A DNA stretch of 57,458 bases, taken from NCBI GenBank assembly GCA_022447625.1, contig JAKVAX010000021.1, forward strand, positions 1 to 57,458. Reading direction: 5' to 3'. The notes below the pieces were generated by a model. The model worked only from the letters and a program-made list of their open reading frames with translations, had not been told where the DNA came from and ran no database searches. Positions within the stretch are counted from its first letter, which is position 1. Every line of letters starts with the position of its first letter. Both the position numbers and the translations under genes were made by a program. The stretch is from Flavobacteriales bacterium (GTDB lineage: Bacteria; Bacteroidota; Bacteroidia; Flavobacteriales_D; Sanyastnellaceae). Shown here piece by piece: positions 26,193 to 34,083 of the stretch.

Positions 26193-27423
26193 GCTTGGCT
26201 TAGCATGCTTGTTATCGGTGTGTTTTTCAGCATCGCTGCTAGCCCAAGTACAAGTAGAGTTTTCAGGAAACCGAAAGTGCAAAGACGACCATCTCCTGCA
26301 AATCCTTCGAGTAGATACGAGTAATACGCATGATGACATTGTGTCTAAAGTGCAACGTATTCGAAATCTATCCGCAGTGGTCAACGCTGAGGTTGACTCT
26401 ATCGGTAAAAACTATATCCGCATCAAAGTGGAAGAAGGGATCACAACGATCCCTTTAGTTGCTTTTGGGGGAATCGAAGACAATCAATGGTTCCTGGCCG
26501 GTCTCAAAGAATTGAGCTTGTTCGGACGTTCGATTGAAGGAACAGCCTTTTATCGCAACAACCAAGGTGAACACAGCGGATACTTCAGTTTACGTGTACC
26601 TTACGTAAAAGGAACACACTGGGGATATTCCTTCGAAGCCCAGCGTTACGCCAGTCTAGAACCGCTTCAGTTCGGTGAATTATCATCAACCTATCGTTAT
26701 CTCAATTACACCGTTGGTGGAACCATCATCAAAGAATTCAAGTACCGTCACTTCCTAGAAGCCGGTGCAAGCTTTCTCTATGAAGATTACGAGCAGCGCG
26801 ACGATATATTCATTCAAGGAGCTCCTGCTTCCGGTAAGATTCGAAAAGTACTTTACAAGCTCACGCACTCTATTGATCGCGTGAACCGCCATGCCATCAA
26901 CTTCGGTGGATGGTCGATCAACCAGCATTTCCAGGTCATCGACGACATCGATAGCGGCTACGATGCTTTCTTGATTTACTGGGCTGATATTCTCTACTTC
27001 CGAAGATTGCAAGCCATGGGAGGAAATCTGGCTGCTCGAGTCAGACTAGGGGTGTCTAGCAATAACGATACTCCCTTCGCACCTTTCGTTCTTGATAGTC
27101 AGGTCACCATTCGAGGTGTAGGAAACCGTGTAGACAGAGGAACAGCGGTGGCTGTGCTGAATTTAGAGTACCGTCAACAATTCTTCGCTAAAGGAAATTT
27201 CGCTGGGCAAATCGTCGGTTTCTCCGATCTCGGAAATTGGAGAACTCCGGGTGGCGACTTTGACCAACTGACCATGAATGAAAACTTGGTTCACTTTGTT
27301 GGTTTAGGTACACGCATCATCTGGACCCGCTCAAATCAGGCCGTTTTCAGAATTGATTACGGTGTGAATACCATGGATGACCAGCAACGCGGAATTGTGC
27401 TGGGACTCGGACATTACTTCTAA
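26146..27423 (+). CDS. Omp85/BamA-like outer membrane protein
   Basis: 425 residues. Signal peptide (to SLLAQ), one POTRA-like segment (VEFSGNRKCKDDHLLQILRV, HDDIVSKVQRIRNLSAVVNAEV), then an Omp85-type beta barrel with aromatic strand ends and a final strand GIVLGLGHYF ending in phenylalanine. Shorter than BamA and with only one clear POTRA, so closer to surface-antigen D15 or TamA-like proteins. Its ATG lies inside the DUF547 gene, 47 nt before that gene ends, so the two are co-translated and may be partners in the outer membrane. Confidence 0.82.
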   Translation: MEEQQRSTSVYVSILKLGLACLLSVCFSASLLAQVQVEFSGNRKCKDDHLLQILRVDTSNTHDDIVSKVQRIRNLSAVVNAEVDSIGKNYIRIKVEEGITTIPLVAFGGIEDNQWFLAGLKELSLFGRSIEGTAFYRNNQGEHSGYFSLRVPYVKGTHWGYSFEAQRYASLEPLQFGELSSTYRYLNYTVGGTIIKEFKYRHFLEAGASFLYEDYEQRDDIFIQGAPASGKIRKVLYKLTHSIDRVNRHAINFGGWSINQHFQVIDDIDSGYDAFLIYWADILYFRRLQAMGGNLAARVRLGVSSNNDTPFAPFVLDSQVTIRGVGNRVDRGTAVAVLNLEYRQQFFAKGNFAGQIVGFSDLGNWRTPGGDFDQLTMNENLVHFVGLGTRIIWTRSNQAVFRIDYGVNTMDDQQRGIVLGLGHYF

Positions 27424-28238
27424 ACCGCTACGTCGTTCTCACGAAGTGCATCGTTCAACGATGTCTTCTTATCTGTGCTTTCCTTACGCTTGCCGATAAT
27501 CAGTGCTACTGGCACGTGGTAGGTTCCCGCATTGAACTCCTTTGGAACGGAGCCTGGGATGACTACAGATCGTTCTGGAACAACACCGCGATATTCTACG
27601 GGCTCATCTCCAGTCACATCTATGATTCGTGTGCTCTTTGTCAAGGTAACGTTTGCTCCAAGCACCGCTTCTTTCTTGACATGAACTCCTTCTACGATGA
27701 TGCAACGTGAACCAATGAAGGCTCCGTCTTCAATGATCACTGGAGCTGCTTGAAGTGGCTCCAATACGCCACCAATACCTACACCGCCACTGAGGTGAAC
27801 ATCTTTTCCAATCTGCGCACATGACCCCACAGTGGCCCACGTATCAACCATGGTACCGCTATCTACATAAGCACCAATGTTCACGTAACTTGGCATCATA
27901 ATCACTCCTGTAGCTACGTAGGCACCATAACGAGCAATCGCATGAGGCACAACACGAACTCCCAATTCTCTGTAGTTCGTCTTCAGCTTCATCTTGTCAT
28001 GGAACTCGAATGGCCCCACTTCAATCGTTTCCATCTTACGGATTGGGAAATACAGAACCACAGCCTTCTTCACCCACTCATTTACCTGCCAAGAACCATC
28101 CGCCAAGGGCTCTGCTACACGAAGCTTTCCTTTGTCGATCATCTCGATGACGTCCCCAATAGCTTCTTGCGTTGATTCCGTAGATAGCAACGAACGATCG
28201 TCCCATGCCGATTCAATGACTGCTTGTAGATTATCCAT
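27420..28238 (-). CDS. dapD: Tetrahydrodipicolinate N-succinyltransferase
   Basis: 272 residues, family length. N-terminal helical domain followed by the left-handed beta-helix: VVPHAIARYGAYVATGVIMMPSYVNIGAYVDSGTMVDTWATVGSCAQIGKDVHLSGGVGIGGVLEPLQA in hexapeptide register, then EDGAFIGSRCIIVEGV. It transfers succinyl from succinyl-CoA to tetrahydrodipicolinate in lysine and diaminopimelate synthesis. Convergent with the Omp85-like gene, overlapping by 4 nt. Confidence 0.96.
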   Translation of the reverse strand: MDNLQAVIESAWDDRSLLSTESTQEAIGDVIEMIDKGKLRVAEPLADGSWQVNEWVKKAVVLYFPIRKMETIEVGPFEFHDKMKLKTNYRELGVRVVPHAIARYGAYVATGVIMMPSYVNIGAYVDSGTMVDTWATVGSCAQIGKDVHLSGGVGIGGVLEPLQAAPVIIEDGAFIGSRCIIVEGVHVKKEAVLGANVTLTKSTRIIDVTGDEPVEYRGVVPERSVVIPGSVPKEFNAGTYHVPVALIIGKRKESTDKKTSLNDALRENDVAV

Positions 28239-28312
28239 GCCGCGAAATTATTAAACCCCATTCGAGAGACAAGAAGGAAACGCCCAGAGTTTTCCTCACT
28301 CCAAGCAAATAA

Positions 28313-28347
28313 ACTACGCACTACGAACTACGAACTACGCACCACAA
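28313..28347. repeat. Heptamer array H7
   Basis: Five words (ACTACGC, ACTACGA twice, ACTACGC, ACCACAA). The same vocabulary reappears at H9/H10 flanking the four-helix-bundle gene, so this is a solo copy without the gene. It abuts the Nudix promoter. Confidence 0.85.
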
Positions 28348-28354
28348 GATTCTC

Positions 28355-28362
28355 TACCTTTA
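28355..28362 (+). promoter_or_regulatory. -7 box of the Nudix gene
   Basis: TACCTTTA fits TAnnTTTR, 8 nt past array H7 and 4 nt before the GTG start. Confidence 0.4.
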
Positions 28363-28366
28363 CACC

Positions 28367-28987
28367 GTGAAGGACTGGAAAGACCGCATTCAATCAGCCT
28401 TTGCTCAGGATCTTCCAGGAGCAAAAGCCCACCAAGCAATCATGTCATATGCTCGCGATGGCGCTTCAGAGGTTCGAGCTAAAGGAGAATCATTCCGCGA
28501 AGGCAGTGTGTTGGCCCTGGTCTATCCAAAAGACAACATTGCCCACCTCAACTTCATCCTTCGTCCAACCTACGATGGAGTTCACTCAGGCCAAGTCGCA
28601 TTTCCCGGCGGTAAGCGTGAAGAAGCTGACCGAGATCTTGAAGACACCGCTCTCCGTGAAGCTAGTGAAGAGGTCGGTATTATCCCTCAGAAAGTGGAAG
28701 TCATCGGTTCCTTAACAGAGGTCTACATCCCTCCTAGTAATTTCATTGTTCGTCCTTATCTCGCTATCGCGGAAGAGCGACCAGATTTCATCGCAGACGA
28801 ACGCGAAGTAGAAGCTATCTTAGAATACCCTCTGGAGGCCTTTCTCCACGCATCATCAATCACGCAAGAACGCATCAACATCCCCAATCTCGGAAATGTG
28901 AAGGTAGGCGCATTCAAACCAGGCGAACATGTCATCTGGGGTGCAACAGCGATGATGTTGGCCGAACTACGGCAAATGCTAGCGTGA
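28367..28987 (+). CDS. Nudix hydrolase, CoA pyrophosphatase type
   Basis: 206 residues with a GTG start. The Nudix box is complete: GGKREEADRDLEDTALREASEEVGI pattern (G-x5-E-x7-REUxEExGU). Before it, GQVAFPGG is typical of the NudL/CoAse group, and the NudL-like YIPPSNFIVRPYLA follows. It probably hydrolyses CoA or related pyrophosphates. The start is forced: no ATG precedes the conserved region and the -7 box lies only 4 nt upstream. Confidence 0.9.
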   Translation: MKDWKDRIQSAFAQDLPGAKAHQAIMSYARDGASEVRAKGESFREGSVLALVYPKDNIAHLNFILRPTYDGVHSGQVAFPGGKREEADRDLEDTALREASEEVGIIPQKVEVIGSLTEVYIPPSNFIVRPYLAIAEERPDFIADEREVEAILEYPLEAFLHASSITQERINIPNLGNVKVGAFKPGEHVIWGATAMMLAELRQMLA

Positions 28988-28993
28988 CAACCG

Positions 28994-29095
28994 AACTATA
29001 AACCATAATCCATAATCGATAACCGTCTGATATTAACCACAGACATCCAGTGGTCTATTAGGTTATAGATTTTAGATTATAGTTTATCGACTGTC
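28994..29095. repeat. Heptamer array H8, inverted pair
   Basis: Left run AACTATA, AACCATA, ATCCATA, ATCGATA, ACCGTCT (28994-29028). About 30 bp later the inverse run follows, read on the minus strand as TCGATAA, ACTATAA, TCTATAA types (29060-29095). The two can pair into an imperfect hairpin between the Nudix and aat genes. Confidence 0.85.
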
Positions 29096-29100
29096 GTTAA

Positions 29101-29108
29101 TACTTTTG
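29101..29108 (+). promoter_or_regulatory. -7 box of aat
   Basis: TACTTTTG fits TAnnTTTG, immediately after array H8 and 5 nt before the ATG, implying a leaderless or near-leaderless mRNA. Confidence 0.5.
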
Positions 29109-29113
29109 CCCCC

Positions 29114-29812
29114 ATGCCAGTTTTCATGCTCACCGATGACTTAGTTTTTCCTGATCCGCTTTTCGCGAATGAGGATGGCTTGTTGGCCGTTGGTGGGGAT
29201 TTGGATGCCGATCGACTGTTGTTGGCGTATGAATCAGGAATCTTTCCTTGGTTTAGTCCGCCAGACCCTATTCTTTGGTGGTCGCCTGATCCACGGTGTG
29301 TGATTTACATTGACGAAATCAAGGTCAGTAAGAGCATGCGGAACGTCTTGAATCAAAAGAAGTTCAAGGTGACTTTTGACCAAGCGTTTGTAAATGTCAT
29401 GGACGGTTGCCGAAGGGTTGAACGTCCGGGGCAAGACGGCACCTGGATAAATGGAGATATCATCGAGGCTTATCTAACGTTGCACGAGCTTGGTGTGGCC
29501 CATTCTGTAGAAGTATGGCAAGACGAAAAACTGGTTGGAGGACTCTACGGTATATCCATAGGTAATATGTTCTTTGGAGAATCGATGTTCGCGGAAGCCA
29601 GCAACGCGAGTAAAGTGGCGTTGATTTCTTTGGGGAGAGCCCTGAAGGAAGAGGGATTCGAAATCATCGATTGTCAGATCTATAACGATCACCTTGGCCG
29701 GATGGGTGCGACTCACATCCCTCGTCAATTGTTTCTTGATGAGTTGAATAAGTCATTGAATCGTCCTACCTTGAAGGGGAACTGGGAATTCCTGGAAGAG
29801 CATCTGAAATGA
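29114..29812 (+). CDS. aat: Leucyl/phenylalanyl-tRNA-protein transferase
   Basis: 232 residues. Family signature: FPDPLFANEDGLLAVGGDLD near the N-terminus, AYESGIFPWFSPPDPILWWSPDPRCV, GTWI, EAYLTLHELGVAHSVEVW, LVGGLYGISIGNMFFGESMFA, ASKVAL and IIDCQIYNDHLGRMGA. It adds Leu or Phe to N-terminal Lys or Arg of proteins, marking them for ClpAP/ClpS degradation in the N-degron pathway. Its stop overlaps the next start by 4 nt. Confidence 0.96.
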   Translation: MPVFMLTDDLVFPDPLFANEDGLLAVGGDLDADRLLLAYESGIFPWFSPPDPILWWSPDPRCVIYIDEIKVSKSMRNVLNQKKFKVTFDQAFVNVMDGCRRVERPGQDGTWINGDIIEAYLTLHELGVAHSVEVWQDEKLVGGLYGISIGNMFFGESMFAEASNASKVALISLGRALKEEGFEIIDCQIYNDHLGRMGATHIPRQLFLDELNKSLNRPTLKGNWEFLEEHLK

Positions 29813-30351
29813 TTCGTGAGCTATCAGTCAAATGGTTCAAACGCAAAAAGTGGCGATTCGTTGGAACGTTACCAAAGCGATTGAATAAGGTCATCATTGT
29901 GATGGGCCCTCAGACAGGCTACAAAGACATCTTGATAGGTTTGGCTGTGCAACACTTAACACGCTTCAAAATGCGCGTGGCCATCGACCAGAAACTATGG
30001 AAATGGTACTCTAGCTGGTTGTGGAAAAGAATAGGTGGTATCAAAGTAGATTTCCGCAAACCTGAAAAGGCTAAAAAGCGCCTTATCAACAAAATCAATG
30101 AACGCAACCGCGTGTGTATCGTCATCCCTTTCAACACACCCGGAAAATTAGAGCCTGATGGGAATGATCTCTTCTATGATGTGGTAAGAAAAACCGATTC
30201 CAATTTGGTTTTAGTGGCCCTTGATCACCGAACTAAAACGGTAAAATTCCACAATCCGTTTAGCTTAACGAAGTTTGAAGGCCGAGATATGGCATATGTG
30301 AGAAGCTACTTCCACAACTACTACCTTCATTTTATGGACGATAGCAAATAG
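29809..30351 (+). CDS. 1-acylglycerol-3-phosphate acyltransferase-like protein lacking the catalytic His
   Basis: 180 residues. It aligns by eye with short Bacteroidota PlsC-like proteins: K-VIIVMGPQTGYKDILIGL corresponds to the PHTS-WWD-P-G block, RIGGIKVDF to the second block, and RVCIVIPFNTPGK to the PEGTR block. The HX4D histidine is a glutamine (Q-T-G-Y-K-D), and E-G-T-R is replaced by F-N-T-P-G, so catalysis by the usual route is doubtful. Probably cytoplasmic and peripheral to the membrane. Overlaps aat by 4 nt; the two form an operon. Confidence 0.78.
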   Translation: MIRELSVKWFKRKKWRFVGTLPKRLNKVIIVMGPQTGYKDILIGLAVQHLTRFKMRVAIDQKLWKWYSSWLWKRIGGIKVDFRKPEKAKKRLINKINERNRVCIVIPFNTPGKLEPDGNDLFYDVVRKTDSNLVLVALDHRTKTVKFHNPFSLTKFEGRDMAYVRSYFHNYYLHFMDDSK

Positions 30352-30505
30352 CGGTCTCGAACGTTAATAATTTGTGAATAGAAAGTTATGAACCGAGGCT
30401 TGGTTGACAAATTGACTTTTCTATTTTCGAATCAGTGAACCTAGAAAGATTGCACCGTCTTTCAGCACCTAAACGACTGTATTAACCTCCAAAATTCTAA
30501 GCCCA

Positions 30506-30778
30506 ATGGATAAGTACGACTACATGATCCTGGACGTGATCCACTCGTATAAACAACAATTCGGAAGCTACATCCGACTAAACGACATCGAAAAGAATTT
30601 TTGGAAACGCATTGAGGATGATAAATCGTTGAACATCGGTCAAGCTCGTATCGGCGAACGCGTGACTCGTTTGTACATCGAAGACCTCATCCAAAACAAA
30701 GAAGGTTACATGCTCACACGAAAAGGAAGAGAGGTTCTCTCTTTCGCTCCAGCACAGGAATTCAGTGTGGCATCGTAA
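30506..30778 (+). CDS. Small winged-helix-like protein, unknown
   Basis: 90 residues, highly charged: MDKYDYMILDVIHSY, DIEKNFWKRIEDDKS, ARIGERVTRLYIEDLIQN, EGYMLTRKGREVLSF. The alternation of helices with a final Y-x-L-T-x-K-G-x-E segment is the usual shape of a winged-helix (PadR or MarR-like) reader, but too short for a named family. No signal peptide. A strong terminator follows. Confidence 0.68.
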   Translation: MDKYDYMILDVIHSYKQQFGSYIRLNDIEKNFWKRIEDDKSLNIGQARIGERVTRLYIEDLIQNKEGYMLTRKGREVLSFAPAQEFSVAS

Positions 30779-30795
30779 ACATGCTTTCAAATTTC

Positions 30796-30833
30796 AAGAA
30801 GAGGCACCGCATAGCAGGTGCCTCTTCTTTTTC
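30796..30833 (+). terminator. Rho-independent terminator
   Basis: Thirteen-base arms AAGAAGAGGCACC and GGTGCCTCTTCTT with an 8-nt loop, then Ts. Confidence 0.92.
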
Positions 30834-30873
30834 CCCCTGCTTCACCTAACTTCAAAGTCCTTAATCAGCTATC

Positions 30874-32550
30874 ATGAAACTTCAATCGCTTTTAAGCTCC
30901 TTTTTGGCGGCACTCATCCTCATTGGATGTGGAAACACTTCTGAATCTGAAACGACCACTGCAGATGATACTGCATCGGATTTGATGGTCATGGAATCGC
31001 TCCTTGATCCAAACAACAATCCAACTTACACCAACTTCAAGCTGACAACTGATATGTCACTACTCAGCGAAGAGGACAAGAAGATTTTGCCTTTACTTAT
31101 TGAAGCTGCAGCGATTATGGATGGGCTTTTCTGGAAACAGTCATACGGCAACAAAGACGCCCTTCTCGAGCAAATGCCAAATGAGCTCACGCGTCGTTAT
31201 GCAGAGATCAACTACGGCCCTTGGGATCGTTTAGATGACAACAAGCCTTTCATCAAAGGATTTGGTGAAAAGCCATTGGGAGCGCAGTTCTATCCTGAGG
31301 ATATGACGAAAGAAGAGTTCGAAGCATGGGAGAATCCATACAAAACAAGCTTGTACACTTTAGTGAAGCGTGATTCAACTGGTGCCCTTATGCACCAGTA
31401 CTACCACGAAGCCTACGCTGAAGAGGTAGCCAAAGCTGCAGCTCTTCTTCGTGAAGCATCGGCATACTCTCAGAACCCAAGCTTCAAACTTTACCTCGAA
31501 TCGCGAGCAGAAGCCTTAATGAACGACCGATACAATGCGAGTGATATTGCTTGGTTGTCACTAGAAGACAACCACCTTGATATCATTATTGGCCCGATTG
31601 AGAATTACGAAGACAAATTATACGGTTACAAGGCAGCTTACGAAGCCTATGTATTGGTGAAGGACTTAGCTTGGAGCGAGCGCCTTTCGCGTTACAAAGA
31701 TCTTTTGCCACAACTACAGAAAGAACTTCCGTGTGACGAAAAGTATAAGCAAGATCCGATTGGTGGGAAGGCGCAGTTGAACGCATATGACGTAGTTTAT
31801 TACGCTGGTGACTGTAATGCCGGAAGCAAAACCATTGCAGTGAACCTACCGAATGATGAAGGAATTCAGCAAAGCACAGGAACCCGACGTTCACAATTGA
31901 AAAACGCCATGCAAGCCAAGTTCGACAAGATCCTGGTACCGATTGCCGAAGTGTTGATCGCTGAAGACCAACGTAAGCACATCACCTTCCCTGCCTTCTT
32001 CGGAAACACGATGTTCCACGAGGTAGCGCACGGACTGGGTATCAAGAACACGGTGAACGGAAATGGAACTGTACGCGAAGCATTAAAAGATAGAGCTTCA
32101 GCTTTGGAAGAAGGAAAAGCAGACATCCTCGGACTTTGGATGGTTACTCGACTATTTGAAATGGGAGAGATCGAAGAAGGCGAGGTGATGGACAACTACG
32201 TTACTTTTTTGGCTGGAATCTTCCGTTCTGTGCGTTTTGGAGCGAGTAGCGCCCATGGCAAGGCCAACATGCTTCGCTTCAATTACTTCAAAGAGGCTGG
32301 TGCATTCTCTTATGACGAAGCAAACGGCACCTACAGTGTTGACTTCGATAAAATGGTGGAAGCGACAGAAAGCCTCAGTGCGTTGATTCTACAACTTCAA
32401 GGAGACGGCGACTACGAAGGAGTAACCTCTCTGATGGAAGAAAAAGGGAATATTGGCCCAGCCCTTCAAGCGGATCTCGATCGCATTGATGCTGCCGGTA
32501 TTCCAGTTGATATCGTCTTCCAACAAGGTAGCGCAGTTCTTGGACTGTAA
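30874..32550 (+). CDS. Dipeptidyl-peptidase III-like zinc lipoprotein
   Basis: 558 residues. Lipoprotein signal (LIGCGN, lipobox with Cys 19). Zinc motif HEVAHG with H382, E383 and H386, and the third-ligand motif EEGKAD with E412/E413, as in the Bacteroidota DPP III-like (M49-related) group; the eukaryotic enzyme has HELLGH instead. It probably removes dipeptides from N-termini of exported or imported peptides at the cell envelope. The rest is alpha-helical. Exact specificity unknown. Confidence 0.85.
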   Translation: MKLQSLLSSFLAALILIGCGNTSESETTTADDTASDLMVMESLLDPNNNPTYTNFKLTTDMSLLSEEDKKILPLLIEAAAIMDGLFWKQSYGNKDALLEQMPNELTRRYAEINYGPWDRLDDNKPFIKGFGEKPLGAQFYPEDMTKEEFEAWENPYKTSLYTLVKRDSTGALMHQYYHEAYAEEVAKAAALLREASAYSQNPSFKLYLESRAEALMNDRYNASDIAWLSLEDNHLDIIIGPIENYEDKLYGYKAAYEAYVLVKDLAWSERLSRYKDLLPQLQKELPCDEKYKQDPIGGKAQLNAYDVVYYAGDCNAGSKTIAVNLPNDEGIQQSTGTRRSQLKNAMQAKFDKILVPIAEVLIAEDQRKHITFPAFFGNTMFHEVAHGLGIKNTVNGNGTVREALKDRASALEEGKADILGLWMVTRLFEMGEIEEGEVMDNYVTFLAGIFRSVRFGASSAHGKANMLRFNYFKEAGAFSYDEANGTYSVDFDKMVEATESLSALILQLQGDGDYEGVTSLMEEKGNIGPALQADLDRIDAAGIPVDIVFQQGSAVLGL

Positions 32551-32604
32551 TCAATAGAACGATACTCCAAGTAAACAGACCACCGTTAGAATTAAAACCT
32601 GCAC

Positions 32605-33144
32605 ATGAAAAACGTATTAGTACTTGGGCTTTGCCTCCTTTCGGTAATGAGCTTTGCCCAAAAGGGAGAACAGTTCCCTGAGCTGCAAGGAGAGTCTTTG
32701 GAAGGCACTCAGATTACGATTCCAACCGACACCGGCGATAAAATCACCATCGTTGGAATGGCCTATTCGAAAAAGTCAGAGGCTACGCTCAAAACTTGGT
32801 ACGAACCGATGTTTGATAAGTTTGTCTTGAAGCGCGGTATCATGGACCACCTATATGATGTGAACTTCTACTTCATACCGATGTATACAGGGGCCAAGAA
32901 AGCCGCCTACGACGTCTCTATCAAGAAGATGAAGGAAAGCAATAGAAAAGACCTCTTCCCTTACCTCTTGTTCTACAAAGGAAGCATGGATCCTTACGTG
33001 GATGTTCTGAAGATGGACAAAAAGGACTTGCCCTACCTGTTTATCATTGATGAATCAGGTACGATTATCTATGCCACGAAGGGGCTGTATTCTGAGAAGA
33101 AAATGGAAGAGATCGAGGCAGCCCTCGATGCTCAACTGGATTAA
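32605..33144 (+). CDS. Exported thioredoxin-fold protein without CXXC
   Basis: 179 residues. Signal peptide (SVMSFAQ), then a thioredoxin-like fold: EGTQITIPTDTGDKITIVGMAYSKKSE (beta strand, then where C-x-x-C would be, S-K-K-S), FYFIPMYTG, and the cis-proline region LPYLFIIDESGTIIYATKG. It resembles ATP10/AhpC-TSA-type domains without active cysteines, so a chaperone or binding role is more likely than redox catalysis (inference). Confidence 0.77.
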   Translation: MKNVLVLGLCLLSVMSFAQKGEQFPELQGESLEGTQITIPTDTGDKITIVGMAYSKKSEATLKTWYEPMFDKFVLKRGIMDHLYDVNFYFIPMYTGAKKAAYDVSIKKMKESNRKDLFPYLLFYKGSMDPYVDVLKMDKKDLPYLFIIDESGTIIYATKGLYSEKKMEEIEAALDAQLD

Positions 33145-33293
33145 CCTTCCAGTACTACCAATTTCGGGTAACGTTGTTTCCAGAACTCAAGCTTGCTTGC
33201 GTCCTTCAGCGTGATCACTGTTTTGGAATCTAGTCGAACACGGATATTCGGCTCTGGAATCTTTACCACTTTTTTCTTTCTGCGCGTTGCCAT
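33141..33293 (-). CDS. 50-residue basic protein
   Basis: Short frame running from ATG 33293 to TAA 33141: starts MATRRKKKVVK, then I-P-E-P-N-I-R-V-R-L-D, a T-V-I-T-L-K-D-A segment, and EFWKQRYPKLVVLEG at the end. It looks like a conserved small protein: lysine/arginine-rich start, well-balanced codons, no overlap on the other strand except 4 bases at the stop of the previous gene. A ribosomal or nucleic-acid association is possible but not shown. Confidence 0.62.
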   Translation of the reverse strand: MATRRKKKVVKIPEPNIRVRLDSKTVITLKDASKLEFWKQRYPKLVVLEG

Positions 33294-33432
33294 ATCACTA
33301 ATTACTCTGTTGTCATACTAAGGAACGGAATAAATATACCGCTTCTTGCAAATAAGGAACATTTAACAATTGAAAAGGTTCTGACAATCATCAAGTTCCT
33401 GCATGAATACAAGTAAAAGTGGTCTACCCGAA

Positions 33433-34083
33433 CTACTCCTGACGGATGAACTCGTAGCCGGCTTTCTCAGCATCCCAAACATATGCAACAGTAGAATCGA
33501 GTCCTCGGTCCCATGAATTGATAGCTCTTGGGTATACTGTTATGATCGATGTCGCAAAGGAAGCTCCGCGGAGTGTTGACATACATGTAGCGCTGTCAGG
33601 AGCACCTGTATAGACATGGCTCGCTTCATCCCATAGCAATGATACCTCACGCCCTTCTTTCAACAAGACAGAATCAGGACTAATTGCGCCCCATAGAGAA
33701 TCGTTATTCCATTGCCCTGTGTAGATTGATGGATCGTTCAACTCGTAGATGAATGATTTATATGTACTGTCTTCCTGATCCAATCTATAGACACGCTGAC
33801 GGTACAGATGATCCTTCGCAGAAGGCAAGGCCTATTCAACGTAAATCCACGTCGATGGATCTTCTTTGCATACTTCATGCATCTCTAGACTGAAATCATA
33901 GTAATCCGAATCGTTCTGAGCTTGCAGGGAGCTATTGAATGAACCTGTCATCCAATGCTTCAACGTATCGAAATGATTCACATTCACTTTAGGTTCACTC
34001 GCCGGAGGAGTATCCGATTCCGCGCTAGCGAATAAGAAGAAACTTCAAAGAAGAGCTATTGAGACTGGAAAGTTGAAATTCAC
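33433..34083 (-). pseudogene. CpcT/CpeT-family protein, two in-frame stops
   Basis: About 216 codons from GTG 34083, which overlaps the MFS stop (GTGA). Codon 13 is TGA inside the signal peptide; codon 84 is TAG where the family has Gln (WIYVE-stop-A, expected WIYVEQA). Downstream, LYRQRVYRL, CMSTLRGASFATS and AINSWDRGLDS are clear CpcT/CpeT (phycobilin lyase-like) landmarks. Outside phototrophs the family role is unknown; such proteins in Bacteroidota are usually exported. TAG from CAG is one C-to-T change. Probably a recent pseudogene; sequencing error at two stops is less likely but not excluded. Confidence 0.8.

Noticed and set aside
33832-33834. TAG recoded as an amino acid genome-wide
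   Set aside because: Several intact genes here end in TAG (metallophosphoesterase, DUF1573), so TAG is a normal stop; local mutation is simpler.
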